This document shows, piece by piece, positions 1-11,732 of a DNA stretch of 64,000 bases (position 1 is its first letter; each line of letters opens with the position of its first letter). The notes under the pieces were generated by a model. The model worked only from the letters and a program-made list of their open reading frames with translations. It did no database searches and had not been told where the DNA came from. The stretch is from assembly GCF_945859705.1 (NCBI RefSeq), contig NC_079137.1, forward strand, positions 30,499,322 to 30,563,321, in the 5' to 3' direction. The translations under genes and the position numbers were made by a program. This stretch comes from Episyrphus balteatus. Lineage: Eukaryota > Arthropoda > Insecta > Diptera > Syrphidae.

Positions 1-1160
1 TTTGTATTTCCTAGGAAAACTTAAGCAGCCCTTTCATAATCTATCGATTGGCATCAATCACTTAAAAGTATATGTAGAACTAAAAATATACGGGTCACAT
101 TTTTTAGTTCTTTTTTAATGGCAAAAATTAAAACTATTTACATTTAATTTTTCCTTAATATCTACTCATAATTTTTGTTTCTTTATTTTCAGCTTTTGAA
201 CATAATCTTTAAAAAAATGCACAAAACCTCCGTCAAAAATGTATCCTCTGAAGATAACAAATTATTCTGCTCCCATAGCAGGACAAATTTTTAACAGCTG
301 AACATTTTTTATTTCACCTCAATAGCATCAAAAATTTATTCTAAACTAAATATTTAACACAATTCGGCCGAAGCCCTTCTACAAGCATGAGTAAAATTAA
401 ATGTTAAGGATAGTGCCAAGGTATTATAGCTTACTTTTGTTTAGTTCCAAAGTTAATGTTACTCAATTATTATTTAATAAATGTACCTATGTAATTTACA
501 AAAAAAAACACGTATACGCCGCAGTTAACCAATAAATTTTAATCTATAAGAACTACTTTTCTCTTGTTTTAAAGATCATTAACATTGTGCTTTTGTAGAC
601 ATGTTATTTTAAACGTTTGCTTTTCCATGTTAATAGGCACAAAATAATAATTCTGCCAGAGAAAATGTGATGAACTTTTTCAAATAAAATATAAATCCCA
701 TACAAATTCTTAACGAATTTGTAGGAAATTGGGCGGAAAATTAGAACACTTTTAAGCGAACACATTATGCCTTTGTCAACAGGTAGCAAATTCAGGCAAA
801 TTATTACACATCTTTAAGAAACAAAGCAAAAAAATCAAATTTATCTGACTGACCTTCTAAATTTTCCCATTATGCTTTATACGAAACATGAAAAAACAAC
901 GAAGTATCTTTGGTTAAGTGAAAATTAACTCAATACGTTTTTTGTACACTATAGGGAAACCAATTTGATTACGCACACATCATTGAGAGAAATTCATTAA
1001 CAACTTTTATTTCTGTCTTTACACTGCACTGAACTCTATAGAACTAACCATTTGTTAGGTATTACAAACTATTTCCTTAAAATAATCAATATGACTCATA
1101 CTTTTTCGAGCAGTTTCTTGCTTTTTCAAATAACCCTTAAACCCGCTAACCGATACTTAC
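1..1160 (-). other. Intron of the SLC6 gene running off the left edge
   Basis: The donor at 1160/1159 is clean and no further exon with SLC6 motifs (TM4 onward) is seen to its left, so the third intron appears to continue past the window edge. It holds a decayed transposon arm at about 265-372 and a short repeat terminus at about 480-530, both listed separately. The rest is A+T-rich with no recognisable feature. Confidence 0.6.
265..372 (-). mobile_element. Decayed solo arm of the 12712-13531 element family
   Basis: Read on the minus strand, this stretch follows the terminal arm of the element at 12712-13531: a CGGCCG...AATTGTGTTAAATATTTA start, then TTTTTGATGCTATTGAGGTG, then TTCAGCTGTTAAAAATT. 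The matching order of three blocks makes chance similarity unlikely. No partner arm or target duplication is seen here, so it is a truncated copy lying in the SLC6 intron. Confidence 0.55.
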
Positions 1161-1856
1161 GAGAAATAAAACTGCGCAGAAGCTGTCTTCTTTCCTTCAC
1201 TACCATTTAAGTTTCCAGTTAAATCCGAATTGATACAAGTAGGACCATATTCTTCACGACACTTACTCCATGGCAAATCGGAAGCAAATGATGCTATCAA
1301 ATAACGAAAAGTTAACGCCATCAAACTTGCATAATATGTCGTTGTCATTGCAGTAACAAAAACCATTCCATATCCAACTCCTTGAAAAATTAAAATAAAG
1401 TAGAATAAAACTTGTATCCCTGTTTTATTTGTTTATCCTACTTACCCCTCATAATTGGTGCAAAATCAAAGATTTTAACATTACTTCTGCTTGAAAACTG
1501 TCCCATTATCATTTCCATATAATAAAATGGTCTACCGACCAATACAAGAACTATCACATATGGAATAATAAAAGCTCCACCGCCATTTTCCAATGCCACA
1601 AATGGAAATCGCCAAACATTTCCCAGTCCAACCGAAAGAGCTATGCACGAGAGCAAAAATTCTATATCATTACCCCATTTTTCGTGCTCAGCTTCATCTT
1701 CCACATGTGCTGATTCATTATTTTCCACTACTGTTTGGTTCTAAATTTCAAAATCAAATATTTGTTTAAAACATTGCATTTCAATTCCAAACTTACCGTT
1801 GTTGATAGTTTAAAACCAGTATTTGTAGCTTCATCTAAATATCCTTTATTGTCCAT
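1161..1856 (-). CDS. SLC6-family sodium-coupled transporter, first three coding exons (partial)
   Basis: Reading leftwards on the minus strand: exon 1 is 1797-1856 (ATG at 1856, 20 codons), exon 2 is 1446-1740 and exon 3 is 1161-1380. All three donors read GTAAG, the acceptors end TTTAG and TCAAG, and the phases join cleanly. Together they give 191 codons. After an acidic N-terminus comes TM1 with VGLGNVWRFPF (about residues 57-67), whose Asn and Arg match the Na+-site and gate residues of LeuT-fold transporters. TM2 (about 76-95), GQFSSRSN and the GVGYGMVF start of TM3 (about 120-150) follow. The next loop has two Cys and an NGS sequon, as in SLC6 extracellular loop 2. The motifs resemble the insect nutrient amino-acid transporter branch, but the substrate cannot be read from this part. 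Such proteins are plasma-membrane symporters with about 12 TM helices, so TM4 onward lies beyond the left edge. No frameshift is seen. Confidence 0.9.
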
Positions 1857-2266
1857 ATTATTTGTTTAGAGCACAAACCAAAAGATACTTCATCTATTAC
1901 CAACAAAAGTTAAAAAAATAATAATGAGAAAAATCAAATAAAAATCAAGTCGAAGCGAAACGAAGCAAAGCGGACAATATTGTCAGTAACTCCTATCATA
2001 AAATAATTCTCTGTTATTTATGAACCGCACTGCAAACATAACACATATAAGGTTATTAGCATTGTAATTTCGATTTTAATTAATTTTTTTTCTTTTGAAA
2101 TAGGGTATGTTATTACTTATTTAGTTATGTGTAACACATAATGAATACATACTATTAAAAAAAGAAATATTTTTAAATAATGTCTCCGAATTTCACGAAA
2201 GCTAAACATATTATGTTGCATATTAGTTTTAGTTCGATTAGAAATTAATTTCAAATTGGTTGATAA
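1857..2266. promoter_or_regulatory. 5' flank of the SLC6 gene
   Basis: This 400-bp stretch separates the SLC6 start codon from the 1.3-kb foldback element at 2267. It should hold the 5' UTR and perhaps the promoter. I see no convincing TATA box or initiator. An upstream ATG occurs in the presumed leader at about 1892 (minus strand). If the leader is unspliced, the foldback element sits within the proximal promoter region. Confidence 0.3.
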
Positions 2267-3576
2267 CACTGTGATAGTTCAAAAAACCGACACAGGGCTC
2301 TCATGTCTACTAAAGATAATTCGAGTATGCTGAACAAGATGGCGTACTTAGTTTTTTTGGATTAGGTCAAATAAGAAAGATTTTTGCTTTTGAAATTTTG
2401 TTTGCACATGCCAAAAATGAGGCTATAAAACACCATATATTTTCTAATTTTTGATTTTTTATCTATGTAAAATGATGGAAAATCAATTTTTTTTTGGAAG
2501 TATTATACGTAAGACAAGTTATTTAAAAAAAAATCTGTCGAATGACTATTTAAATCATTATTTTATAGAAAAAAACGTCGATTTTTCTTACATTTTTTAA
2601 CTACATATAAAGGTACAAATGTATGCGAAAACTCAACATTTTTATGTAGACACCTTTTATGTGTTAGTACCTACTCTGGAATATTATACATATGTAGATG
2701 TAGATATTTAATTAAAAAATCAGGCATGGTATCAATATTTTAATTTAAATTCTTTCAATTTGCTTAAAAATTAAAACATATTTACTATTACTTCCATCTG
2801 CATACTGCATTATATGAGCTTACATACACAACACATAATATATTTGTCAGTCCATCTCTAACTTAAGGGGGTTTGTCACGCTTATCTGTTTTGACTCCTT
2901 TAACGGTCATCTATTTTTTATTTATTTTTTTAGCTACTTGAGCCCATGGGTGTTTTGCCCCCTTCCGATCTTACCTGATATTCTAGAATATTTTTTTTCT
3001 TAAGGTTCAAACCTTTAGGATTCATTCTCTCACAAAAAATACTCTTGAATATCCAACTTTCATTATAAAAAAGAATAAGTTAAAAACTTTAAATATCTCA
3101 CGGTAAAAAGTGCAACTTACTTTTAACATAAACGGTAACGATTTGTTGAAAAATTCCATATTTTATCCAGAAATTCAAGATCAAATCGTTGCCACCGAGT
3201 GCTGCATTTTAATTTAAGTAATACGAAAAATATTAGAAAAATTGAAGAAAAATCGATGAATTTTTCCATGAAAATAATGATTTACATAGTCTTTCGACAG
3301 ATTTTTTTCAAATACCTTTTTTTTACGAATAATACTTCCAAAAAAATAGATTTTTTATTATTTTAAATAGATAAAAAATCAAAAATTAGAAAATATATGG
3401 TGTTTTATAGCCTCATTTTTGGCATGTGCAAACAAAATTTCAAAAGCAAAAATCTTTCTTATTTGACCTAATCCAAAAAAACTAGGTACGCCATCGTGTT
3501 CAGCATACTCGAATTATCTTTAGTAGATATGAGAGCCCTCTGTCGGAAAAAAAAAGTTCCATTTTCGAACACAGTG
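2267..3576. mobile_element. Foldback-type DNA transposon, long inverted repeats, CACTGTG ends
   Basis: The left end reads CACTGTG and the right end CACAGTG, its exact reverse complement. Both are directly flanked by TAA (2264-2266 and 3577-3579). Inside, about 2285-2600 and 3220-3550 are inverted copies of each other over some 300 bp at high identity; for example GGGCTCTCATGTCTACTAAA on the left pairs with its complement on the right. No ORF is present. It is a non-autonomous long-TIR element. The heptamer fits the CACWRTG end consensus known for Transib elements, but a 3-bp TAA duplication is unlike Transib (5 bp) and closer to PIF/Harbinger, so the superfamily is unresolved. Confidence 0.8.
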
Positions 3577-3786
3577 TAATTAGTTTCAAAACAAATGTGA
3601 TCTACATATGATCATACTGTCGTTAAATTCGGGCTTCGTTCAGGGTTTCAACTGGTTGGCACTTCAAAAAATAACGTTAATTCAAGTGTACTGGTTCAAA
3701 ATAGGTTTGAAATAAGTTTTAAACCACATCAGTTGTAACTTATTGTCATTATTGTAATTGCAGTCTGAAGTCTTAAACAAATTTAA

Positions 3787-3921
3787 GGCCCAATTTATGC
3801 AGACTCCATTAAATTTAAAGTCGCCATTAAAAAAGGAAAATTTTAAAATTTGAATGCGATTTGAAAATTTTATGATTTTTAATGGAGCCTTTAAATATAA
3901 TGGAGAGTAAATTAATTGGGC
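3787..3921. mobile_element. 135-bp MITE with TTAA target duplication
   Basis: Terminal inverted repeats of about 50 bp start GGCCCAATTTATGC on the left and end TTAATTGGGC on the right, with a second matching block CTCCATTA/TAATGGAG. TTAA flanks both ends (3783-3786 and 3922-3925). It is too short to encode anything and must be mobilised in trans. TTAA targets are known for piggyBac and Kolobok elements. Confidence 0.75.
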
Positions 3922-5498
3922 TTAAATCTTTAATTTATCGAGAAGTAAGCAAAATCGAATACAAATAAATGTATGATAGACTATGTTTTTTTTTTCAAAT
4001 CGGTTGTAAAATTTCACTGTTTAAACATGCAAGGGTGCAGATCAACACATAAATCTTTTTGTTAAAGTTATAAAATTTTCTTGTCACCTTATTTAAACAA
4101 AAAAAAAAACAGATAGCTAGTTTATGATTCAAAAAGCCAAAATGTCGCCATAATTTCTATTTTATAGGGTAGCTTTCAAAATAATCTCAAGCTTTCTAAC
4201 ATTGCTCTTATAATTTCTCAGTATAATTTTTTGTTTATTTCTACCTGTATTATTGTTTTGTGCAATTTCAAACACGAGGAAAACAAAAAAGCTAGACGAT
4301 TTCCAGCTATAACCTATCTACCTACTTTAGTTTGAACAGATGAACCAATATATACGGCTTTAATATAATATTCGTCAAGGCCATCGTGCTGTGGTAGACG
4401 CACAAGAGAAAAAGTCTAATTGCTGTACTTGCTACTTACTTGTACAGTATAAGTTTTCAAGGCAATACACTTTAAAGTTCCCCGGTATAGATTAACACTT
4501 GTTTGAATTTACCAACTTCCAAACTGGAAAAAATTGGTTTAAAGTTTAAACAATATGTTTTGAAGAAAAATGTATGAGATCAATAAGCTAGCTTAAGAGC
4601 AGTAACCTATGTGTATGACTCTTGTTGTGGTGAGGGATAAGTTTTAGAATCTATATTGAATATTTTTGTTCTATACAAGTGCTTCAATAGCTAGCATCGA
4701 TATTTTTAATAACTAGTTTGGAAGTTCATTAAAAAGTTCATTACAAAAATCAATTAAATTTGCTGTTGTTTAAGGGATACAAAATTAAAAATACTAATAT
4801 CATCATTAAAGTTACATACAAGTACATCCCCTAGAGTTTTTTTTTTTTTTAATTTTAAGAATATTTTAATTTCGCCGTCAATGGTTCAACAAAATTATGA
4901 CTTTGTACTTGTGCTGAAGACATCTACGATCTTAAAGAAGGCCATTAATTGTAGCTTATGGTAGAGCTTATAAATATCTAACATTTTTCTGTTAAACGTT
5001 TTTATGAATATTTGTTTTCTGGCATTTCGGCCACCAAAATGATAAGTCTTAGGAGGGTCTTGAAAATTAAAAAAAAAATCAATAGTTTCGTTAAGTAACA
5101 AAGTATTTTTTCCAGCCTTAAATGTAAGTGGTATTTCTGAGGGGATCCTCAAAATCTAAAATAAAAACTAACTTGTCAGTATATGTATGTATATAATTCA
5201 AATATTTTTTTTTCTTTTTAGTCTCGTAGACCATCACCCACATCAAGTTCCGACTTTGATTTTTGTTTATATTTTGTTTACATTTTGATAATATTTATAT
5301 GATGCCGAAATAAAATGTTTGCATTGATTAAATAAAGATTTAAAAAATTTCCATTTTATGACTAATCGCTTTCTTGGTATATACAGGCATGTTCTTACTA
5401 TAATTATGGTTGGTATAAATTTATAAGTCCAATTACCCAGTCTGTCTTCCTGTGTTCTGATAAGATTATGGTACTAGCCAATGTTTCTATTTACTTTA

Positions 5499-5536
5499 AT
5501 ATCTCACCATTGACGGTGAGTACGGTGAGATATTAT
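5499..5536. repeat. Perfect-arm hairpin
   Basis: TAATATCTCACC and its reverse complement GGTGAGATATTA enclose a loop that itself contains a further GGTGAG copy. It may be a small mobile remnant. No flanking transcript is evident. Confidence 0.4.
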
Positions 5537-5682
5537 GGTTAATAAGCTGAAAAACTTCTGTTGGTACAATTTTTAAATTCAACTTAGGTAATGATTTTGA
5601 TTTTGATCCAGTGTGATCGAATGACATCAGAGAACAAAGATAGATAGATTTATGGCACAATCATGTTACCCTGCACTGTAGT

Positions 5683-6485
5683 CAATGGCTAGCGAGGGGG
5701 GGAGGGGGCAGACCGCCCCGGGTGCCCATTTGTGGGTGACACCCGAAAGCTAACAAGGAGTAGTGCGCTTTATAGATAGCAGGGTTTAAACAAAACGTGA
5801 TATCAGTGTCCATATATACCTACTATTGATTTAAATTTTTGTTCCTTAGGCCTAGTACACAGATCGAGCTTAATTTTAGCTCCCACACAAAAATCTTTCA
5901 AAAATTAAGCCGAGCTAGAGTTTTAAATGCACTTCAGCTCAGTTGGGCGCAGCTCCTACCTAAAATCACATTTTGGGAAAAATAAATGCAGAAAACATTT
6001 AGCTTCTACGTACTAGACTTAATGTTATATTTTCAATTTAATTTTATAAATCTTATTAAAAACTTGAAAAACAAAAACATAAAATTTGCTTTTTAAAAGT
6101 ACAAAAGCAAACATAAAACATAGATTAGTTTTAAGCTCCAAACCAAGTATTCAATTAAATGACAAAAATTGTTAAAAAAAAAATGTTGGTGAGTTTTTTT
6201 TAAGTTTTTTATAAATACAAATTTTCATAAAAATGATATATTTTTTAAGTCCAAAACTTATTTTTTTGAAATTTGTTTCTTAATTAAAAAAGAATCAAAA
6301 TAAAAAATCGGTTGTATTGCAGTTCGATTTTTTGCGATTCCAAAATTTGCCTATGGTAAAGAGCAAGTAAAATATGTATCATAATTATATAGAATAGTGG
6401 AATTTCATTTATTTTACTGTTTTTCATTTTAGGGGTGACACCATTATTGTCGCCCCGGATGCCACCCATGCTAACTACGCCACTG
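5683..6485. mobile_element. Non-autonomous hAT-like element with 8-bp target duplication
   Basis: The right end, read inward, is CAGTGGCGTAGTTAGC followed by GGGTGGCATCCGGGGCG. The left end is CAATGGCTAGCG followed by CCGCCCCGGGTGCC and GGGTGACACCC. This layout of subterminal GC-rich blocks is typical of hAT elements with CAGTGGCGTAG ends. The flanks are ACTGTAGT (5675-5682) and ATTGTAGT (6486-6493), an 8-bp duplication with one mismatch, as expected for hAT. No transposase ORF survives. Another element terminus (about 5848-5870) lies inside. Confidence 0.8.
5846..5965. mobile_element. Partial copy of the GCCCAGTACGCAGATCG family
   Basis: GGCCTAGTACACAGATCGAGC here matches the terminal repeat of the element at 62849-63243 (GCCCAGTACGCAGATCGCGC) at most positions. 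A possible inverted partner near 5940-5960 is too degraded to define the right end. It lies inside the hAT-like element. Confidence 0.4.
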
Positions 6486-6527
6486 ATTGTAGTTTTGGAA
6501 TGAAAAGATGTTTTTGTTTTTGGCATA

Positions 6528-6763
6528 CTAACGGCCATATTATTCAAGTTTTAAAAATACATCTGGATGTACCAAAAGAAATTGAAATGTCAAAAATAAA
6601 TCAAAATCCATAATATTCACTATCACACAGAAAAAAAATAGTCATTTTTAACTATTTTCATAGTTAAAATCGGGATAACTATTTTGGATTTGGATTTATT
6701 TTTGGCATTTGACAATTTACACCCAGATGTATTTTTAAAACTAGTGAATAATATGGCCGTTAG
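6528..6763. mobile_element. 236-bp MITE with ~70-bp inverted repeats
   Basis: CTAACGGCCATATTATTCA at the left is mirrored at the right (GTGAATAATATGGCCGTTAG). The match continues through TTTTAAAAATACATCTGG and the AAAAATAAATC block. The centre holds a CACACAGA-poly(A)-AGTTAAAA-CGGGATAACTA module that recurs at 52308. No clear target duplication is seen. Confidence 0.7.
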
Positions 6764-6871
6764 AAAAAAATATGACAACTTAGCTTCGAAAGAATCAAAT
6801 CTTCTAACTACTTTTCTTTTTTTTCTTAATTATAAAATATAATCAAATCCTTAAATTACTTTATTAAATTA

Positions 6872-7068
6872 GGCTAGGCGCACACATGCGATTTTGATCG
6901 CGCGATTATTCAGTCGCAAATTAGATGACAAGAATTTCAATGACTGTAGACACAATTTTCAAATTTTTAATCGCGGAAAGCATGTGTGTTCACAGGTGTT
7001 GAAATCCATGTGATCCATTTTTGCGACTGAATAATCGCGCGACTAAAATCGCATGTGTGCGCCTAGCC
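6872..7068. mobile_element. 197-bp MITE, 50-bp inverted repeats, TTAA class
   Basis: The ends are GGCTAGGCGCACACATGCG and its complement. The near-perfect match runs about 50 bp through a CGCGCGATTATTCAGTCGC block. TTAA follows the right end and ATTA precedes the left. A direct repeat of about 30-45 bp (starting TAATTATAAAATATAATC) flanks it at 6827-6870 and 7070-7113, far longer than a normal target duplication. Confidence 0.8.
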
Positions 7069-7113
7069 TTAATTATAAAATATAATCAAATCCTTAAATA
7101 CTTATTTGAGATT

Positions 7114-7971
7114 ATAAAGTATTATTCTATGCACTAATTTATTATTGTTTAAGGAAGTCAAACAGCACTGATCCATAAATAACTTTAAATTCAAGTTGAG
7201 TACATAATTAATATCTTATACTTAACACTCACAAAAAAGGTTTTTCTTCAAAAAATGTATCAAGAAATAATGTCAATCTGATTGAAAGAGTTGTCTTCGA
7301 CTAAATTATATAGGTTTTGTCAAAAGAATAAACCTACATAGTTTGTAAACCTTATTCTTTCCTCTTATACCTGCTCTAAAAAAATATGTAGGGTACGTTA
7401 AAGAAAACTTTTTTCTTTATCATTTTATTGGGCTATTCACCTCGCAGATTGCCAATACGAACATTAAATTCTTGTATCTTATTGCATTTTCTCCAAATAT
7501 TGTTATAACAAAAAAAATACAACTCTGATAAAAGGCATAAAACAAAGCAAAGTTTATCTTTTAATTTCGTATTCGAATGCGTTCCCTTGATTTTTGTTTA
7601 TTTTTTATCATTTGAGGATTGTAAATCAATTAAGCTATAAATAAGTGGATGTGTACATTTTTGTGATACATATCCTGAGGGTATGTGATGACGTTGATAT
7701 TAAGTTGTAAAAAGAATTTTAAGCGTGGTATCAATTTGTTTGACAAATACAAAGTAAACAATAAAACAAATTAATATAAATTCATTTATTTCAAATTAAA
7801 CGCCTACACCTACAAAAAAAATTTTTGGTTTATCGCTAAAGGCTTTTATTTTTAAGTGCAAACAGCTTTATAATTACTAGCTATAGTCCCTAATTAAAAT
7901 TACGCTTAAACTTTGCCCGTCCTCCCAACAAGTTTTCTAAACTACATAATCATTTTTAGCAAAAAAACAAA
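7114..7971. other. Intergenic, nothing assigned
   Basis: A+T-rich DNA without convincing ORF, inverted repeat or promoter motif. Confidence 0.4.
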
Positions 7972-8199
7972 ACCGACTTCCATGGATCAAAACTGGGTTT
8001 ATGGTTTTTAAAATAGTTCCTATGGCAAAAAGTGAACGAAATTGAAATGGGACCACACTGCACCACTGGACCACCAGCTATCCAATACAAAAAGAATTAT
8101 CAAAATTGGTTCACTCAGTCCAAAGTAATGCGGTAGCAAACATAAAAAAAAAAAAAAAATACAGACGAATTGAATACCTCCTCCTTTTTGGAAGTCGGT
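7972..8199. mobile_element. 228-bp MITE with ACCGACTTCC ends
   Basis: ACCGACTTCC at 7972 is the exact complement of GGAAGTCGGT at 8190-8199. The interior includes GAAATTGAAATGGGACCACA and, near the right end, GAATTGAATACCTCCTCC. A second copy in the opposite orientation lies at 57154-57342, so this is a dispersed family. No coding capacity. Confidence 0.75.
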
Positions 8200-10745
8200 A
8201 AAAATTAAATAGACTTAATTTGATTTTTTTTAACTATTACACAGGTCAACACGAAATTTGTGCTTGGGTTGTGACTATGAAATTATGATAGATATATTGA
8301 TACTCATCTGGAAAATATTTTTTATTTTTTTTTGCTTTTGAGGTCAGCAGAGCAATTTCCAGTTTTCAAGTAAATCTGTCTTTTACAAAAATTGTCGTGC
8401 GTGATTTTGGCAAAAACTCGAGAACGCCTTAACCGATTTGACTGATTTTTGTTTTGTTTCATTTTCATAATGCTGTTTCCATATCCATATTCAGAAAAAT
8501 AAAAAAGAAGGAAATTTAAGAAGAAAAAAGAAAAATTAAATAGAAATTTTCGTTTTGTTCGAATTTTTGTCAAATGAGAGCTTGAGGCATTATTTGATAC
8601 CTCCTATTTTCAATATTTATGGTAAAAGTAATTCACTCTGATGGTATTTTTATTATACAAAAATAACTGCTTACACAAATAACTATAGCCAAACTAGTTC
8701 ATATTGAAATTCTTTATTTTTTGAAAAGTTAAATTAATTTGTTTGCATAGGTTTTTTTATTATTTTGTTGCATATACAAGGTGTCTAAAGAGTAAAACGA
8801 AATGGGCTGATAGGCTAACTTATCTCTCAGAATTTGGTAACTTTTTCATCCCAAATACTTACAGCTCTTGTGAAATTTCGAAAAATCCCTACTTTGCAAC
8901 AGTATTTTGCTTCCTCTGCCCATAATTGATTTTTGTTTTTTACAATTCTTTCATTAAAACATTGCCTAACAATAAGAAACAGTTAAGTAACAAAAATATT
9001 TTTTATTTCATACGCCATTTTTCTGCAAATTAATTAACAGTTCCGAGTTTCATAAAAACTCAATTTCTTACTTTTATTTCAGAGCAACAAGACGAAAAAA
9101 ATTTGTATTGTGTGAACTTGGTTTATTATTTTTAAAACTTGTCTCGGTATTGCAGTTTTCAAAAAAGTATAAAAGTTTCCAAAGTTAAAGTTAGATAAAA
9201 AATATTACAGTTTGAACTCAACAAAACAGGGTTCTTCTGAGCAAGAAGCCTTTGTATTCATCATAACTTTTTTCTTATAATTTAAGTCGAATAAAGTGCT
9301 GTGGCAAAAATGTAGAGCTTTAAATTATCTACATTTTATTCCTTTACAGTTTTTTTGAACAATCCACGGTTCTTGCACTATAGCTCATTAGACTCGAGTT
9401 AGTCTCAGGGTATGAAAATTGTATTTTTGCTCCCAACACTACAAAAGCAAATCTTAGGAGGGGAAAGGGTGATTATCTATTGTTTTGGTTTACCATGAAC
9501 CCAAAAAGTGCAAATTAAACCCAAGCACAAAAAATATTTTTATTTTTGTCGACCTGTGTTATTGAGTGATTTTCAAAAGTTTAAAGTTCGACCTTTTCCC
9601 AGCCATTGAGAGATATTTCAAAAAATAAATAATAAATCTCAACCGATAACCGATAATTTTTTAAATATCTAGTACATCCCAAACCGTTACCGACATTTAT
9701 TTAAATTGTTGTATTTACTATCAGAGAGAAACCAATTGAAAATAAAGGTTGACTTTTATTTCTGGTCTCTGTTTTAAACTTAGATCTTACATAATCTTTG
9801 GGTTAAATGAAAAAAAATCGATTTTCGGATTTTTGTTTTTTTCGTTTGGTCCTATCACCATAGCTCTAGCGTATCTCCTTCCGTTAGAAATGATTCTGTA
9901 CAAAGGGTTTAAGTCAAAAAAATTTTAAATTATATTGTACTAAGGGCGTAAGTTGACTTAACTCCTTTGTTTTTGCATTCATTTTTAATTTTTAAATACA
10001 AAAATTGATCCTAAAGCGTCAAGTCAAGAGGAAGAAAAAAAAACAAAAAGCGATTTTTCTACTGTATTATATTATTTCAAAAAGTAATATTATTTGGTAA
10101 TTAATCACATTAATATATCCAACTTTCTTTAATAAATTAAACCTTGTTATCAATGTAAACAAAGATTTTTCTTGGAGACTAAATGGATCTAAAGTGTTAA
10201 GTCAACACAAATTTTTTTTTTTAAATGTTCATTTTCTGGTCAACAGCATATGGATATTAAAATAGATCTTCTAAATAATGTTTCTGCATCATTACTTTTT
10301 AAAAATAATAATATTCAGATTTACAAACAAAAATTGAAACTTCAATTTCATTTTCCTCAAAACTACATTTTCTGACTTAACAAAAAAAGCTTTCGTATCT
10401 AATGTTCTTGAAAGTAGTATTTCACCCTTTTTAAGCAGATATCTCGATATTTTTAGAACATAAGTAAAGTTATCTACGTGATTAATGCACAAAGGGAACG
10501 ATTTGTTTTGTAATTTCTTTCTTCCAGTGACGTCTTATGATTTATACTATACAAACATAAGTGTATATTACCTATACAATACCCAAAAAAAATTAAAGGA
10601 ACACAAAATTCGTAATTTTTGTTGGTGATTTTCAATAAGTTGTTATCTCATGGAAAAATGATCATAAATGATAAATTAAAATCTCAAAATCGTTAGAAAT
10701 ATCCCAAAACCAAAATGCTAAGTATACAGTTCTTCTAGCAAAAAA
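8200..10745. other. Intergenic, nothing assigned
   Basis: About 2.5 kb of low-complexity A+T-rich DNA. Two loosely similar AAGTGTTAAGTCAACA / GTAAGTTGACTTAAC motifs (about 9960 and 10195) may be decayed element ends. I see no gene. Confidence 0.4.
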
Positions 10746-11732
10746 AATAAATTGCACGACTGGATTCGCACGTACTTGCTCTTATGCTTAAAGTAACTAT
10801 AATGTTAAAGCTTTTTATTCAAGAAATTTAAAGTTTGATATTTTGAAGAAATTTTATAAGTAGTATAAAAAAATTAAATCTGTTTTTATAATTAATTAAA
10901 CTCCGTTCTAAATTATCTTAAAACAAAAAACAAATATGCCATTTTATTTCTTGTATAAAAAGGTATTTTTAGAAAAAAATTTTCGAAAATTGTAGGAGCC
11001 GTTTTTTAAAAAAATAATTTTTTATGTATAAAAATTTTTTAACATTTTTCAAAACAAAAGTTGGTATGCCATTTTGAAGAAATAATTAATTTACACATAA
11101 AAACTAAATTTCAAAATTTTTCATTGATCCGTTTTCAAAAAATTGATTTAAAAAAAAAAAAATTTGAAATATTTTTTAAAAATCCAAAAATGCGTTTTTT
11201 GAAAATTTTCTAAATTTTCAATATTATCTTTACACGTTTGTATAAAAATTTTCATTTAAATCGGGTTAATGTTGTACGAGATATTCAGAAATGAAAAAAC
11301 CCGTTCTATGACAGGTACCGTTAATAACGGTACAAAAAATATTTTTTTTATTTAAAAAGTTGGCTCTTATGTGTAGTACTACACACAAAAATTTTAATCA
11401 AAATCGTTAGAGCCGTTTTTGAAAAAAATTAACTTTTCTATTTCCGTTATATGGCAGGTACCGTTAGTTTTGGTCATAAAAAAAAAATTTCAATTTCCCC
11501 TCTAGGGAATCACCAAAAACTGCTAACTACCAAGTTTGAAGAAAATCACTTCACTCGTTTAGGCTGCAGCTCCAGATAGAGACAGACACACAGACAGACA
11601 GACAGAATTGCCGGACCCACTTTTTTGGCATTCTCCATCATCGTAATGTCATGTAAAATTGTTATCTCGAGTTCGATTTTTTTTACGAATCCTAAACTTG
11701 CCCTATAGACTATAGTACCTATATCGCAAGTA
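10746..11732 (+). mobile_element. Family R repeat, copy 1
   Basis: First of four dispersed copies. The 5' end reads TGCACGACTGG...ACTTGCTCTT. The body has recurring AAAATCGTTAGAGCCGTTTT blocks. The 3' part has a CAGACAGACAGA run, then GGACCCACTTTTTTGGCATT and ATCGTAATGTCATG, ending CCTATATCGCAAGTAA. The same order of blocks occurs at 40626-41910 and, reversed, at 47696-49580. No ORF, terminal inverted repeat or poly(A) tail was found, so the class is unknown. Confidence 0.75.

Larger units (their letters stand above)
3577..5682. other. Intergenic, no gene seen; one MITE and one hairpin
   Basis: About 2.1 kb of A+T-rich DNA. Apart from the MITE at 3787-3921 and a hairpin at 5499-5536 I can assign nothing. 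Open frames here lack codon character or splice context. Confidence 0.5.

Noticed and set aside
2267..2273. CACTGTG as a true V(D)J-type recombination signal
   Set aside because: No nonamer or 12/23 spacer is present and insects lack RAG; it is only a terminal heptamer similarity.
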